DNA of 64,000 bases from Oscillospiraceae bacterium (GCA_902790375.1 CADARY010000012.1:44886-108885), one strand, 5' to 3'; positions 40,698 through 49,641 are shown, counted from the stretch's first letter. A program made the numbers and translations. Notes: generated by a model not told the origin, from the letters alone.

Positions 40698-42938
40698 ATG
40701 GCAAGAAAAAAGCAGGAAGAAAAGAAAAAATACGATAATCCCAACGTGGTCGGCCTCAGGGCGGAGATCCTGGAGCAGCCCATCACGGAAACGCTGGAGA
40801 CAAACTACATGCCCTATGCCATGAGCGTGATCGTCTCCCGCGCCATCCCGGAGATCGACGGCTTCAAGCCCTCCCACCGCAAGCTCCTGTACACGATGCT
40901 CAAGATGGGGCTGCTGACCGGCGCGCGCACCAAGAGCGCCAACATCGTCGGCCAGACCATGAAGCTCAATCCCCACGGCGACGCCGCCATCTATGAGACG
41001 ATGGTCCGCCTCTCGGCGGGCTATCAGGCGCTGCTCACGCCCTTTGTGGACTCCAAGGGCAACTTCGGCAAGGTCTTCTCGCGGGACATGTCCTATGCCG
41101 CGCCCCGCTATACCGAGGCGAAACTCTCCGCCATCTGCGCCGAGCTCTTCCGCGACATCGACAAGGACACCGTGGACTTTACGGACAACTACGACGGCAG
41201 CATGAAGGAGCCGACGCTGCTGCCCACGGCCTTTCCCAACGTGCTGGTGTCCTCCAACCTGGGCATCGCCGTCGGCATGGCAAGCCAGATCTGCGGCTTC
41301 AATCTCGCCGAGGTCTGCGAAACCACCGTCGCCTGGATACGCGATCCGGAGCATGATCTTCTGAGCACGATGCCCGCCCCGGATTTCCCGACCGGCGGGG
41401 AGATCATCTATGACCGCGCCCAGATGGAGAGCATTTACCGCACGGGCCGCGGCAGCTTCAAGCTGCGCGCCCGCTGGCGCTTTGTTGAAAAAGAGAACAT
41501 CATCGAGATCTATGAGATCCCCTATACCACCACCTCCGAGGCCATCATCGACAAGGTGCGCGAGCTCATTACCTCCGGCAGGATCCGCGAGATCAACGAC
41601 ATGCGCGATGAGACGGACCTGAGCGGCCTGCGCCTCGCCATTGACTTAAAGCGCGGCGTGGACCCGGAAAAGCTCATGCAGAAGCTCTTCAAGCTGACCC
41701 CGCTGATGGATTCCTTCCCCTGCAACTTCAACATCCTCGTGGCGGGCAATCCCCGCGTCATGGGCGTGGGGGAGATCCTCGAGGAGTGGACCGCCTGGCG
41801 CATGGACTGCGTGCGCAGAAGGGTATACTTCGACCTCAACAGGAAAAAGGAAAAGCTCCATCTTCTCAAGGGCCTGGAGAGCATCCTCCTGGATATCGAC
41901 CGGGCGATCGAGATCATCCGCGGCACCGAGCTGGAGGCCGACGTGGTGCCGAACCTGATGCTGGGCTTCGGCATCGACCAGGTCCAGGCGGAGTATGTGG
42001 CGGAAATCAAGCTCAGGAACATCAACCGCGAATACATCCTCAAGCGCACCGCCGAGACCGAGGAGCTGGAGCGGGAGATCGAGGAGCTGGAGAGCATCCT
42101 CAATAACCGCCGCCGGATCAAGGGCATCATCGTCGACGAGCTCAGGCAGATCTCCAAAAAGTACGGCGAGCCCCGCAGGACCGGCATCGTCTACGCAAAC
42201 GAGATCGAGGAGTACACCGAGGAGCAGACGGTGGAGGATTACCCCGTCACGCTCTTCCTCTCTAACGAGGGCTATTTCAAGAAGATCACGGCCCAGTCCC
42301 TGCGCATGAGCGGGGAGCAGAAATACAAGGAGGGGGACAGCCTGCGCGTGAGCTTCGAGACCACGAACCGCGCGGAGATCCTCTTCCTCACGGATCGACA
42401 GCAGATGTACAAGGCAAAGGCTTCGGACTTTGAGGACGGCAAGGCGTCCCAGCTCGGGCTGTATCTGCCGACCAAGCTCCAGATGGACGAGGGGGAGAGC
42501 ATCCTTGCCATGCTGCTGCCGGGGGACTATACGAAGCACCTGCTGCTGATCTTTGAAAACGGCAAGGCCGCGCGCATAGAGCTGTCCGCCTATGAGACCA
42601 AGACCAACCGCCGCAAGCTGGTGGGCGCCTGCTCGGACAAGAGTCCTGTCGCGGCGGTGTTCCTGCTGGACGAGGAAAAGGAGATCGCCTGCTTCTCCAG
42701 CGACGGGCGGGTCCTGATCTTCAGCAGCGCCCAGCTTCAGCCCAAATCCAGCCGCACGACCCAGGGCGTCAACGTCATGAGCCTGAAGGCAAAGCGCACT
42801 CTCATCCGCGCGCAGGAGCTGCGCGAAGCCGGCATTGTGAATACCGCCCGCTACAGGGTGCGGAGCCTGCCGGGCGCGGGCGCGGTTTTAAGGCCGGAGG
42901 ATACCGGCGAACAGCAGATGTCTCTGCTGGAAGAATAA
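40698..42938 (+). CDS. Type IIA topoisomerase subunit A (ParC/GyrA-like, divergent)
   Basis: 746 residues. The catalytic tyrosine is Y138 in SYAAPRYTEAKLS. The start of the breakage-reunion domain is MPYAMSVIVSRAIPEIDGFK. The quinolone pocket reads NPHGDAAIYE, with Ala96 and Glu100 where E. coli GyrA has Ser83 and Asp87. A coiled coil lies around 440-480, and a C-terminal beta-pinwheel follows (FLSNEGYFKKI onward). No GyrA box is seen, which argues for topoisomerase IV-type decatenation. It pairs with the product of 38246, with a small membrane protein and a repeat in between. Confidence 0.92.
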   Translation: MARKKQEEKKKYDNPNVVGLRAEILEQPITETLETNYMPYAMSVIVSRAIPEIDGFKPSHRKLLYTMLKMGLLTGARTKSANIVGQTMKLNPHGDAAIYETMVRLSAGYQALLTPFVDSKGNFGKVFSRDMSYAAPRYTEAKLSAICAELFRDIDKDTVDFTDNYDGSMKEPTLLPTAFPNVLVSSNLGIAVGMASQICGFNLAEVCETTVAWIRDPEHDLLSTMPAPDFPTGGEIIYDRAQMESIYRTGRGSFKLRARWRFVEKENIIEIYEIPYTTTSEAIIDKVRELITSGRIREINDMRDETDLSGLRLAIDLKRGVDPEKLMQKLFKLTPLMDSFPCNFNILVAGNPRVMGVGEILEEWTAWRMDCVRRRVYFDLNRKKEKLHLLKGLESILLDIDRAIEIIRGTELEADVVPNLMLGFGIDQVQAEYVAEIKLRNINREYILKRTAETEELEREIEELESILNNRRRIKGIIVDELRQISKKYGEPRRTGIVYANEIEEYTEEQTVEDYPVTLFLSNEGYFKKITAQSLRMSGEQKYKEGDSLRVSFETTNRAEILFLTDRQQMYKAKASDFEDGKASQLGLYLPTKLQMDEGESILAMLLPGDYTKHLLLIFENGKAARIELSAYETKTNRRKLVGACSDKSPVAAVFLLDEEKEIACFSSDGRVLIFSSAQLQPKSSRTTQGVNVMSLKAKRTLIRAQELREAGIVNTARYRVRSLPGAGAVLRPEDTGEQQMSLLEE

Positions 42939-42956
42939 ACAGGGGAGGGCCGGAAT

Positions 42957-43835
42957 ATGACACGGCTGCAAGAAGACCGCGCTGCGCATATCCTGCTGAA
43001 GTATCTGCTCATCACGCTCGGCGCGGCGATCTATGCGGTGGGCTTTCAGTTTTTCCTCTATCCCAACAACATCACCTCCGGCGGCGTCGTGGGCACCTCC
43101 ATGATCATCAATCAGCTCACGGGCATGCCTGTCGGCGTGATGACGATCCTGCTGAATATCCCGCTGTTTATCATTGCCTGGCGGCATTTCGGGCTGGATT
43201 TCCTGATCGGGTCGCTGGTCGGCATGGGGCTGAGCTCCGTGCTGGTGGACGTTTTCGCCGGCCTTGACCTGAGCTTTACGGACGATCCCATGCTCGCCGC
43301 GGTGATCGGCGGCGCGGTCAAGGGGATGGGCCTCGGGATGATCTACTATGTGGGCGGCACCACCGGCGGCATCGACATCGTGGTCAAGATCCTGCGAAAA
43401 AAGCTTGCCTCCGTCAATTTCGGCACGATCATGCTCTGCCTCGACACGATCATCATTGCGGTCTATGCGATGGTGCTCGGCCGATATGAGAGCGCCATGT
43501 ACTCCCTCATTGCCATGTATGTCACCACCAAGGTCGTGGATCTGGTCCTCTACGGCATCGACAATGCCTGCCTGTGCTATATCATCAGCGAGAGCACCGG
43601 GGAGATCACGAAGGAAATCGTCTCGGGCCCGCTCCACCGCGGCGTGACGCTGCTTGAGGGCAGGGGAGCCTATTCCGGCACGCAAAGGGATGTGATCATG
43701 TGCGTCATCAAGCGCCAGCAGATCGGCCAGCTCAAGCGCCTGGTGAGGAATGTGGACGAGAAGGCCTTCTTTATCGTGACAAACGCGAAGAATGTCTTCG
43801 GCAACGGCTTTGAGAGTTTTTCCGAGGTGCGCTGA
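42957..43835 (+). CDS. YitT family (DUF161/DUF2179) membrane protein
   Basis: 292 residues. Five to six membrane helices with the YitT pattern (AVGFQFFLYPNNITSGG, then YYVGGTTGGIDIVVKIL) are followed by a cytoplasmic DUF2179 domain (GRGAYSGTQRDVIMCVI, TNAKNVFGNGF). Function unknown in general; members are common in Firmicutes. It lies 18 bases after the topoisomerase A gene and three bases before the next gene, so it is in the same operon. Confidence 0.93.
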   Translation: MTRLQEDRAAHILLKYLLITLGAAIYAVGFQFFLYPNNITSGGVVGTSMIINQLTGMPVGVMTILLNIPLFIIAWRHFGLDFLIGSLVGMGLSSVLVDVFAGLDLSFTDDPMLAAVIGGAVKGMGLGMIYYVGGTTGGIDIVVKILRKKLASVNFGTIMLCLDTIIIAVYAMVLGRYESAMYSLIAMYVTTKVVDLVLYGIDNACLCYIISESTGEITKEIVSGPLHRGVTLLEGRGAYSGTQRDVIMCVIKRQQIGQLKRLVRNVDEKAFFIVTNAKNVFGNGFESFSEVR

Positions 43836-43837
43836 CA

Positions 43838-44998
43838 GTGAAAAAGAAACTTGTTTGTCTCCTGTGGGGCCTGACGGCGGCCTGCATGCTCTGCGGCTGC
43901 TCCTGGCTGAATAAGGAATATGTCTCCATCCATCAATACAGCGTTTCGGAGGAGGCGGAAAACCCCATCGGCGGGCGTACCACGGTGCACAGCTTCGGCG
44001 CGCTCAGCTCTGCCCTGCTCAGCATGGCGTATGAGGGGAGGACGGAGGGCAGCATCGTCTTCGACTCCGCCTATGAGGGGGATGCCGGAGAGGATCTGGA
44101 GACCGCCTGCCGGGCGCTGCGCACGGAGGATGCGCTCTGCGCCTACTGCGTGGAGGATATCTCCTATGAGTTCAATAAAATCGTCACGATCAATGAGGCC
44201 ACCGTCCATATCCGCTATTCCAAGGTCAGCGAAAGCCCCAAGCGCATCGTGCACCTGGGCTTTTCGTCGGAGGCGGAGACCGCGATCCTGAACGCCTTCA
44301 AGCGGGGCACGCGGACCCTGACGCTGCTGGTCGGGCGCAGCGGCTTTTCGGCGGAGGATATGGCGGCGCAGGTCGTGAAGACCTATCGGGATAATCCGAC
44401 CGTCATTCCCAAAAAGCCGGAGGCGACGGTGAACGTCTTCAGCGGCGCCGGCTCCCAGCGCCTCTATGAGATCCAGATCGACTACGGCCTGACGACGGCC
44501 ATGCTCTGGCAGTGCCGGATGGAGCTGGAGATCTTCAGGCCCTTTGCCGAGACGGACTGGACAAGTCTCAGCGAGGTGGAGCGGGCGTATCTGGCCTGCC
44601 ACTACCTGGTGGGAAACTGCGAAATCACCGACAATCCCGACGGCAACAGCGCCTATGCGGCGCTGATCCAGCGCTCGGCCAACAGCGAGGGGCTGGCCTT
44701 CGCGTATGTGGAGCTCTGCCGCCAGCTCAATGTGGACTGCCGGATCGTCTATGGTCAGCATGACTGGACGGAGCACTGCTGGAACATCGTCAGGATGGAC
44801 GACAGCTACTACCATGTGGACATTACCCAGTGCGCCAAGGGAGGCCCGGCCCTGGGCTTCATGCAGAATGATGAGAACTTCTGGCGCAACTACCGCTGGG
44901 ATGTGGCAGCCTATCCGAAGTGCACCGGCACGAAGACCTTCTTTGACTTCTTCCCGCCAACGACGGTGGAGACAGCCACAGGCGAGAAAGCGCAATAA
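43838..44998 (+). CDS. Lipoprotein with transglutaminase-like fold, catalytic Cys replaced
   Basis: 386 residues. Lipobox LCGC with Cys21 marks a lipoprotein. The C-terminal half has a transglutaminase/protease-like core: NSEGLAFAYVELC, then TEHCWNIV with H313 and YHVDITQ with D328. The position that normally holds the nucleophile Cys is Ser283, so classical activity is probably lost, although Ser could act in principle. The N-terminal half (about 30-215) is not recognised. An exported binding or scaffolding role is a reasonable guess. It overlaps no gene but starts three bases after yitT. Confidence 0.82.
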   Translation: MKKKLVCLLWGLTAACMLCGCSWLNKEYVSIHQYSVSEEAENPIGGRTTVHSFGALSSALLSMAYEGRTEGSIVFDSAYEGDAGEDLETACRALRTEDALCAYCVEDISYEFNKIVTINEATVHIRYSKVSESPKRIVHLGFSSEAETAILNAFKRGTRTLTLLVGRSGFSAEDMAAQVVKTYRDNPTVIPKKPEATVNVFSGAGSQRLYEIQIDYGLTTAMLWQCRMELEIFRPFAETDWTSLSEVERAYLACHYLVGNCEITDNPDGNSAYAALIQRSANSEGLAFAYVELCRQLNVDCRIVYGQHDWTEHCWNIVRMDDSYYHVDITQCAKGGPALGFMQNDENFWRNYRWDVAAYPKCTGTKTFFDFFPPTTVETATGEKAQ

Positions 44999-45002
44999 CA
45001 GC

Positions 45003-45037
45003 AAAGCCCCGGGCAGTCTGATCTGCCCGGGGCTTTT
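45003..45037 (+). terminator. Terminator of the topoisomerase-YitT operon
   Basis: AAAGCCCCGGGCAG (45003-45016) pairs with CTGCCCGGGGCTTT, followed by T. Confidence 0.92.
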
Positions 45038-45058
45038 GGCAAGACTGTGAAAAAAATC

Positions 45059-45086
45059 TTGACAAACCGGAGAAATGTGCTATAAT
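45059..45086 (+). promoter_or_regulatory. tRNA promoter
   Basis: Perfect TTGACA (45059-45064), 16 bases, perfect TATAAT (45081-45086), ending 16 bases before the tRNA-Gly. Confidence 0.85.
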
Positions 45087-45102
45087 GCACATCGTTGTCG
45101 AT

Positions 45103-45178
45103 GCGGCTTTAGCTCATCCGGTAGAGCGCCACCTTGCCAAGGTGGAGGTAGCGAGTTCGAGCCTCGTAAGCCGCTCCA
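45103..45178 (+). tRNA. tRNA-Gly (GCC)
   Basis: A 76-base cloverleaf. Acceptor GCGGCTT pairs with AAGCCGC, the anticodon arm is CCACC-TTGCCAA-GGTGG giving GCC, the T-arm has GTTCGA, and CCA is encoded. Confidence 0.95.
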
Positions 45179-45181
45179 AAA

Positions 45182-45211
45182 GCCCGTTGCTCATGCAACG
45201 GGTTCTTTTTT
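45182..45211 (+). terminator. Terminator between the two tRNA genes
   Basis: CCCGTTGC pairs with GCAACGGG across TCAT, followed by TTCTTTTTTT. Confidence 0.9.
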
Positions 45212-45218
45212 TGAATAT

Positions 45219-45303
45219 GCGGGTATGATGGAATTGGCAGACATGCGAGATTTAGGTTCTCGTGCCGAGAGGCGTGCAGGTTCGACCCCTGTTACCCGCA
45301 CCA
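45219..45303 (+). tRNA. tRNA-Leu (UAG)
   Basis: An 85-base long-variable-arm tRNA. Acceptor GCGGGTA pairs with TACCCGC, the anticodon arm is CGAGA-TTTAGGT-TCTCG giving UAG, the variable arm is GTGCCGAGAGGC, the T-arm has GGTTCGACCCC, and CCA is encoded. No promoter of its own is obvious after the hairpin at 45182, so transcription may pass through it. Confidence 0.93.
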
Positions 45304-45341
45304 GAAAAGGGGAAATCCGAACAGGATTTCCCCTTTTCTGG
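45301..45341 (+). terminator. Long hairpin overlapping the tRNA-Leu CCA end
   Basis: A perfect 18-base stem, 45301-45318 with 45324-45341, begins inside the encoded CCA. It has no final T-run but a T-rich inner arm. It is the first of several stems in the following tract. Confidence 0.7.
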
Positions 45342-45371
45342 TGCCGCGCCTTTGGCGCGGAGTGATCCGCT
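45339..45371 (+). repeat. 33-base direct repeat, copy 1
   Basis: TGGTGCCGCGCC then TTTGGCGCGGAGTGATCCGCT, identical to 45618-45650. It contains the inverted pair CCGCGCC/GGCGCGG. Confidence 0.8.
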
Positions 45372-45496
45372 GCGCTCAAACGCGAAAGGGGATTCCCGTC
45401 CCCTCTCGCGCTCTCCCCATGCAGACATGGAAGTCGGTTCGGATTCATATTACCCCGGTGCACCTGGGCAATTCAATTCCGAACCGTTCCCCATAA

Positions 45497-45532
45497 CCGA
45501 AACGGGAGTCCCCCGTGAGACTCCCGTTTCGG
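45497..45532. other. Long inverted repeat
   Basis: CCGAAACGGGAGTC (45497-45510) pairs with GACTCCCGTTTCGG (45519-45532). It lies inside the non-coding tract 45304-45689 between tRNA-Leu and the LytTR gene, where no protein gene is supported. Confidence 0.75.
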
Positions 45533-45617
45533 AAAGGAAGAAGGAGACTGCGGATGTGCAGCTTTCCCGGCACTTACGCAAACCGGGGAAGCGGAACGGA
45601 GCAGGCTTCTTCTGACG

Positions 45618-45650
45618 TGGTGCCGCGCCTTTGGCGCGGAGTGATCCGCT
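45618..45650 (+). repeat. 33-base direct repeat, copy 2
   Basis: Exact copy of 45339-45371. The two bracket about 250 bases of hairpin-rich sequence. Confidence 0.8.
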
Positions 45651-45689
45651 TTTACGTCCCGCTCGTCCCCATCCTTCAGCTCCTGCGAT

Positions 45690-46499
45690 TCACGCGAACG
45701 CGTTCAGATCCCGCTTGAACGCGGTGTAGGTCTTTTCCGGGATCGGCAGCTCAGAACCGTCGGTCATGGTCACAGTGAAACGGCGCAGACTCTTTACGAA
45801 TTTGGGATTGATAAAGTGGCTGCTGTGGCAGCGCAGAAACAGCTTCGGATGCGCCGCGACGACGTCCCGCACGGACATGGTGATTTCCGCCGTCGTGCCA
45901 TCCGTCAGATGCAGCAGGCAGCGCTGCCCGTTGGCGCAGGAATCGCCCCACATGACGGAGCTGGACAGGAGGTAATACTCCGTATTCCCATATCCGTGGA
46001 AATGCAGACGCTCCCCTGTGCTCGGAGCGGTTGTGAAGCCGGTGAACACATGCTCAGAGTGGACAGGATATATTCTGTCGTCCATGCTCTGGGGGTGCGG
46101 ATTCGTGATATCGCAGAGCAGGATACGGGGCTGACCGCTTCGTCTCCCTTGCCCGTCGGTGACGGTCCTCTCATACCAGGTGAGCGCGATCCGCTGATTC
46201 AGCATAAGATCATTCCCGCTCGGATAGTGCGTTACAACATAAAAAAGCATGATCACGATACACAGGGAAGGCCCCGGTGAAATCAATTCCGTCTTGAGAT
46301 TGCCTATTGTGAAAGTCAGCGGATTGTTCTCCGAGGCCCATGCCGCGACCATTGCGTCCTTGCCGCGCAAAAACTGCCTCTCAGCCGGTCCGTACCACAG
46401 CACATGATCATCCAGGTATTCCAGGAACATCGACACGTCGTTGTCGTAATAACGCAGCAGAATTTCGGTGGAAAGGTTCTCGATCGCCCGGCGGTTCAT
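45690..46499 (-). CDS. LytTR regulator with SnoaL/NTF2-like N-terminal domain
   Basis: 269 residues from the ATG at 46499, with GCAGGAGGAA upstream. The C-terminal 100 residues are a LytTR DNA-binding domain (LLHLTDGTTAEITMSVRDVV, FLRCHSSHFINPKFV, PIPEKTYTAFKRDL). The N-terminal half (about 1-140; ILLRYYDNDVSMFLEYLDDH, then FLRGKDAMVAAWASE) looks like a SnoaL/NTF2-type ligand-binding fold instead of a receiver domain. It is therefore probably a one-component regulator sensing a small molecule. It is divergent from the secreted-protein gene at 46711, a likely target. Confidence 0.82.
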   Translation of the reverse strand: MNRRAIENLSTEILLRYYDNDVSMFLEYLDDHVLWYGPAERQFLRGKDAMVAAWASENNPLTFTIGNLKTELISPGPSLCIVIMLFYVVTHYPSGNDLMLNQRIALTWYERTVTDGQGRRSGQPRILLCDITNPHPQSMDDRIYPVHSEHVFTGFTTAPSTGERLHFHGYGNTEYYLLSSSVMWGDSCANGQRCLLHLTDGTTAEITMSVRDVVAAHPKLFLRCHSSHFINPKFVKSLRRFTVTMTDGSELPIPEKTYTAFKRDLNAFA

Positions 46500-46710
46500 A
46501 ACGGCTTCCTCCTGCGGAAATGATGATAACACTATATCGCACAGCGTCGGATAATACAAGTTATTTTCACTGAATTTGACGTTATTATCACGGAAGATAT
46601 TGACATCATCCTTCATTCCTGTAAACTGTGATATAGAATCCGACCGGCATGATACAATACCGGGTCATTGACCGCAACGCTTGAAAAAAAGAAAGGAAGG
46701 TTCGTCCATT
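46500..46710. promoter_or_regulatory. Divergent control region
   Basis: 210 AT-rich bases between the LytTR gene and the secreted-protein gene. An inverted pair GATAATA/TATTATC spans about 46551-46591. An extended -10 (TGATACAAT, near 46648) faces right. No definite LytTR direct repeats were found. Confidence 0.4.
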
Positions 46711-48540
46711 ATGAAGAGAGTATTTATCCTTGCCCTGGCTGTTCTGATGGTGCTGTCCGTGTGTTCCGTCTCCGCGTTCGCGGACGCGGCGGAAGAACCG
46801 GACGAGGCCGCCGCAATTGAGTTTAACCACAAGGTCTTCGAGGCCAACAGGCTCGACACCCTGTTCGGCAGGCACGAATCGCTCACATTTTCCTTCGTCT
46901 ACCCGGAGGAGCCCGGACGCACCTGGTTTGTCTGGGAGACAAGCGATTGCATGTACCAGGAGTGGGGAACGCAAGCCGCGCAGCTCGACCGGGATCGCGT
47001 GGTCTATGCCATGAACTGCGATGAGGAAACGGGCGCGGTGAGCGTCCACTGCGGCGTGAATGTTGAGCCGGATTATAATCCCTTCTACAGTTTTGTGCGA
47101 GAAACAGAGGAGGCGTTCTTCGACCCCGCGCACGATCATGTCACCCGAATCTGGGAGGAGGACGGCGCGATCCATGGCGCCTCGCAGTTTGACGAAACGC
47201 TGAGCCGGGGCTTTGTCGAAAACGAGCTGGGCTTGGAGTATACCGGACAGACGATCCGGACGGAGCTCACCCTCGACGCCGAGACCTATGAGCTTCTGAA
47301 GAGTGTCGAAACAATGGTACAGGACGGCAAAGAGACCGTTGTGTGCGTGATCGACATGGAATACGATATGCCGGAGCCTCTGGCCTGCCGCACCCTGCGC
47401 GCCCCCTTTGAGCGCAATACCGAGAACGCCATGACCGTGAACTATTTCGTCGATGCCGGCAGCGATCACGCGTTCAGCCGGACGCTCACCCTCCCCGTCA
47501 ACACGGAGGCCGGCATGGTGTTCGGCGACGTGCCCTTCGTCTATTTCAACGACCCCGACGGTGAAACGCTGGCTCACTGGGACCGCATGAGCGATTTGAC
47601 TATGTACCTCTTCACAAATCCCGACGAGGAGCTGAGCGCCAGGTTCCGGACCTTGTACGATAAGGTCATGCAGGAAATGCGATCCGCCGAGCCGGATGCC
47701 GAGACCTTTGAAAAATTGGTCGCCGCCAACAGCGCGGAAGAGGTGCTCTCCCGTCATGAGAATTTCACCATGACGAGATCCGTTTTCCGCGATGATGCGG
47801 AAATCTACTCCGCGTATGAATACAGGGATGCCGACACCTATTTCTGGGGCTACAGCGACGGAAGCGCCTCGCTGCTAAAGCCCGATCTCACTGTGCTGCG
47901 GAATTCAAGCGAACAAGGGTCTTCCTACGTCACAACGATCTATGATACCCCGGAGACCTGTGCGTCTACATTCGAGTATTGGAAGAACAGCGCGATCATC
48001 TACATTCCCGAAACAGAGCTCCTGCTGGAGACCCGCGATACCGGCACCGGCGCATTCGTTGCCGTCACAAAGACAAGTGATCCCGTTTTAGTCGAGCAGG
48101 CCCTGACGGAGCATGCTTCCCGTGGTGGCTGTGAATACGCCGAGGGTATGAGCCTGCGCTTCGAATATACCTTTGACAAGGAAACCGGCGACCTGCTGGC
48201 CCTTGACACTTTCCTGATCGATGCGCAAGGAGAATCCACCTGCTATGTCCGGGACAGCTATGCTTATAACGTGGAGGTTTACGATCCTGTCGCGGAGGGC
48301 GAGCCCTTCGCCGAATACAAGACCGCCGTGGCATCCCCGGAGCTTTCGCGCACCATCAGCGTCACGTTTGCGCCCGATACCGGCAAGGAGCGCACCATCG
48401 CCTGTGATCTTCCCAATGCCGGACGTTTCAGAATCATTTGCGACGGGAAATATGTGGAGGAGCTCTATACCGACCGTGCCTGCACCCAGCTCTTTACGAC
48501 CAGCGACGGCGTGTCGGATCTGGAGCTGTACGTCAAGTAA
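46711..48540 (+). CDS. Secreted protein with an internal domain duplication
   Basis: 609 residues from ATG 46711 after GAAAGGAAGG. The signal peptide VFILALAVLMVLSVCSVSA ends near FA-DA. Two related halves follow: the first opens with KVFEANRLDTLFGRHESLTF near 47, the second with FEKLVAANSAEEVLSRHENF near 335, each followed by a beta-rich stretch of about 230 residues. The family is not recognised. No transmembrane or sortase signal is seen. The neighbours are a divergent LytTR regulator and a CPBP protease, which recalls peptide-responsive systems, but the protein itself shows no such feature. Confidence 0.75.
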   Translation: MKRVFILALAVLMVLSVCSVSAFADAAEEPDEAAAIEFNHKVFEANRLDTLFGRHESLTFSFVYPEEPGRTWFVWETSDCMYQEWGTQAAQLDRDRVVYAMNCDEETGAVSVHCGVNVEPDYNPFYSFVRETEEAFFDPAHDHVTRIWEEDGAIHGASQFDETLSRGFVENELGLEYTGQTIRTELTLDAETYELLKSVETMVQDGKETVVCVIDMEYDMPEPLACRTLRAPFERNTENAMTVNYFVDAGSDHAFSRTLTLPVNTEAGMVFGDVPFVYFNDPDGETLAHWDRMSDLTMYLFTNPDEELSARFRTLYDKVMQEMRSAEPDAETFEKLVAANSAEEVLSRHENFTMTRSVFRDDAEIYSAYEYRDADTYFWGYSDGSASLLKPDLTVLRNSSEQGSSYVTTIYDTPETCASTFEYWKNSAIIYIPETELLLETRDTGTGAFVAVTKTSDPVLVEQALTEHASRGGCEYAEGMSLRFEYTFDKETGDLLALDTFLIDAQGESTCYVRDSYAYNVEVYDPVAEGEPFAEYKTAVASPELSRTISVTFAPDTGKERTIACDLPNAGRFRIICDGKYVEELYTDRACTQLFTTSDGVSDLELYVK

Positions 48541-48627
48541 GCGCGCCGGTTTCAAGATTTCGTACCCTGATAAAGACGTAAACACATTTCACGGATCCGG
48601 GTGCCCGGATTTTATGGAGGTAAAACC

Positions 48628-49452
48628 ATGACAAAGTTTTTTGAATTATTGAAAAAGCAGCCATTATTTACGGCGGCGCTTGCCGTCGCGGTGGCGGTAT
48701 TGGCAGTCAGGCTCCCGCAGCCCAGCTATTGGAACAAGTGCGTGCTGCGCATATTGATGTGCGGGACAACGCTGTTTTTCCTGTATCTTGTTTCGGGAGA
48801 AAAAACGATTTTCCAGAGCAGCGCGCAGATCGGCTATACATTCAAGCACTTGCTTGGCTTTTTGATTTTCGCGTTTATTATGGGATTGCTCGGCGTCTTT
48901 GGCATCATACAGAGCGGCTCCGTCGAGGGCGGGGTTCTGCTCAGGCTGATCACGCTGGCGCTGATGTTTCTGTTTGCCTGCCTGTTTGAAGAGCTGTGTT
49001 TCCGAGCCGTCCTGAACGACGCTATCGTTTACCAGTTCCGCCATTCAAAGAACGTATTCGTCGTCAGCGCCGTTGTCTCGTCTCTGGTTTTCGGCGTCGT
49101 GCATATCATCGGCTCTCCGGTGACAAACGCTGTCGAATGGGGACAGGCTGTCATGAAGACGCTGTCCTGCGCGATTATGGGCTTTGCTATGCTGATCCTG
49201 TATTGGAAAACGCGCAGCGTGTGGGCAATCGGCCTTGTTCACGCCCTGTTCGACTTTCTGTCCTCGTTTGGCCTGATATTCGAAGGCACGGCGAGTCTTG
49301 GCGCAGGCAGCTATGTGCGGGCGGGACAAGAGGGCGTCGTCGGATTCATCACGCTTGGCGTCCAAACCCTGGTCAGCGCGGCGATCACGCTGCGTGTCTG
49401 GAAAAAGGTTGGAAAGACCATTGATTTCGAGGCCATGAGAGAAAGCTGGTAA
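48628..49452 (+). CDS. CPBP intramembrane metalloprotease
   Basis: 274 residues from ATG 48628 after GGAGG. About seven membrane helices. The CPBP/CAAX-protease motifs are FEELCFRAVLND with E121/E122 and R126, FGVVHII, and a later HALFDFLSS. These are the zinc-ligand and catalytic residues of the family (formerly Abi). Members act in bacteriocin self-immunity or membrane-protein cleavage. It lies 88 bases after the secreted-protein gene, in the same direction. Confidence 0.9.
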   Translation: MTKFFELLKKQPLFTAALAVAVAVLAVRLPQPSYWNKCVLRILMCGTTLFFLYLVSGEKTIFQSSAQIGYTFKHLLGFLIFAFIMGLLGVFGIIQSGSVEGGVLLRLITLALMFLFACLFEELCFRAVLNDAIVYQFRHSKNVFVVSAVVSSLVFGVVHIIGSPVTNAVEWGQAVMKTLSCAIMGFAMLILYWKTRSVWAIGLVHALFDFLSSFGLIFEGTASLGAGSYVRAGQEGVVGFITLGVQTLVSAAITLRVWKKVGKTIDFEAMRESW

Positions 49453-49641
49453 CGCCTTGCGGCGTACATGCCCTTATGGCTTTATCCCGCCCGGTGAACG
49501 GATGGAAAACTCCCTGAGCGGACAGGTTGGGCGCTGCATTTTGCCGGACAATAAAAGAAGAAAATCTTGCCAAATTCACGATCAGGCTTTATAATTATAT
49601 ATGGGTATCAGCTTACGTCAGCTAACAATCACCGTGTACAA

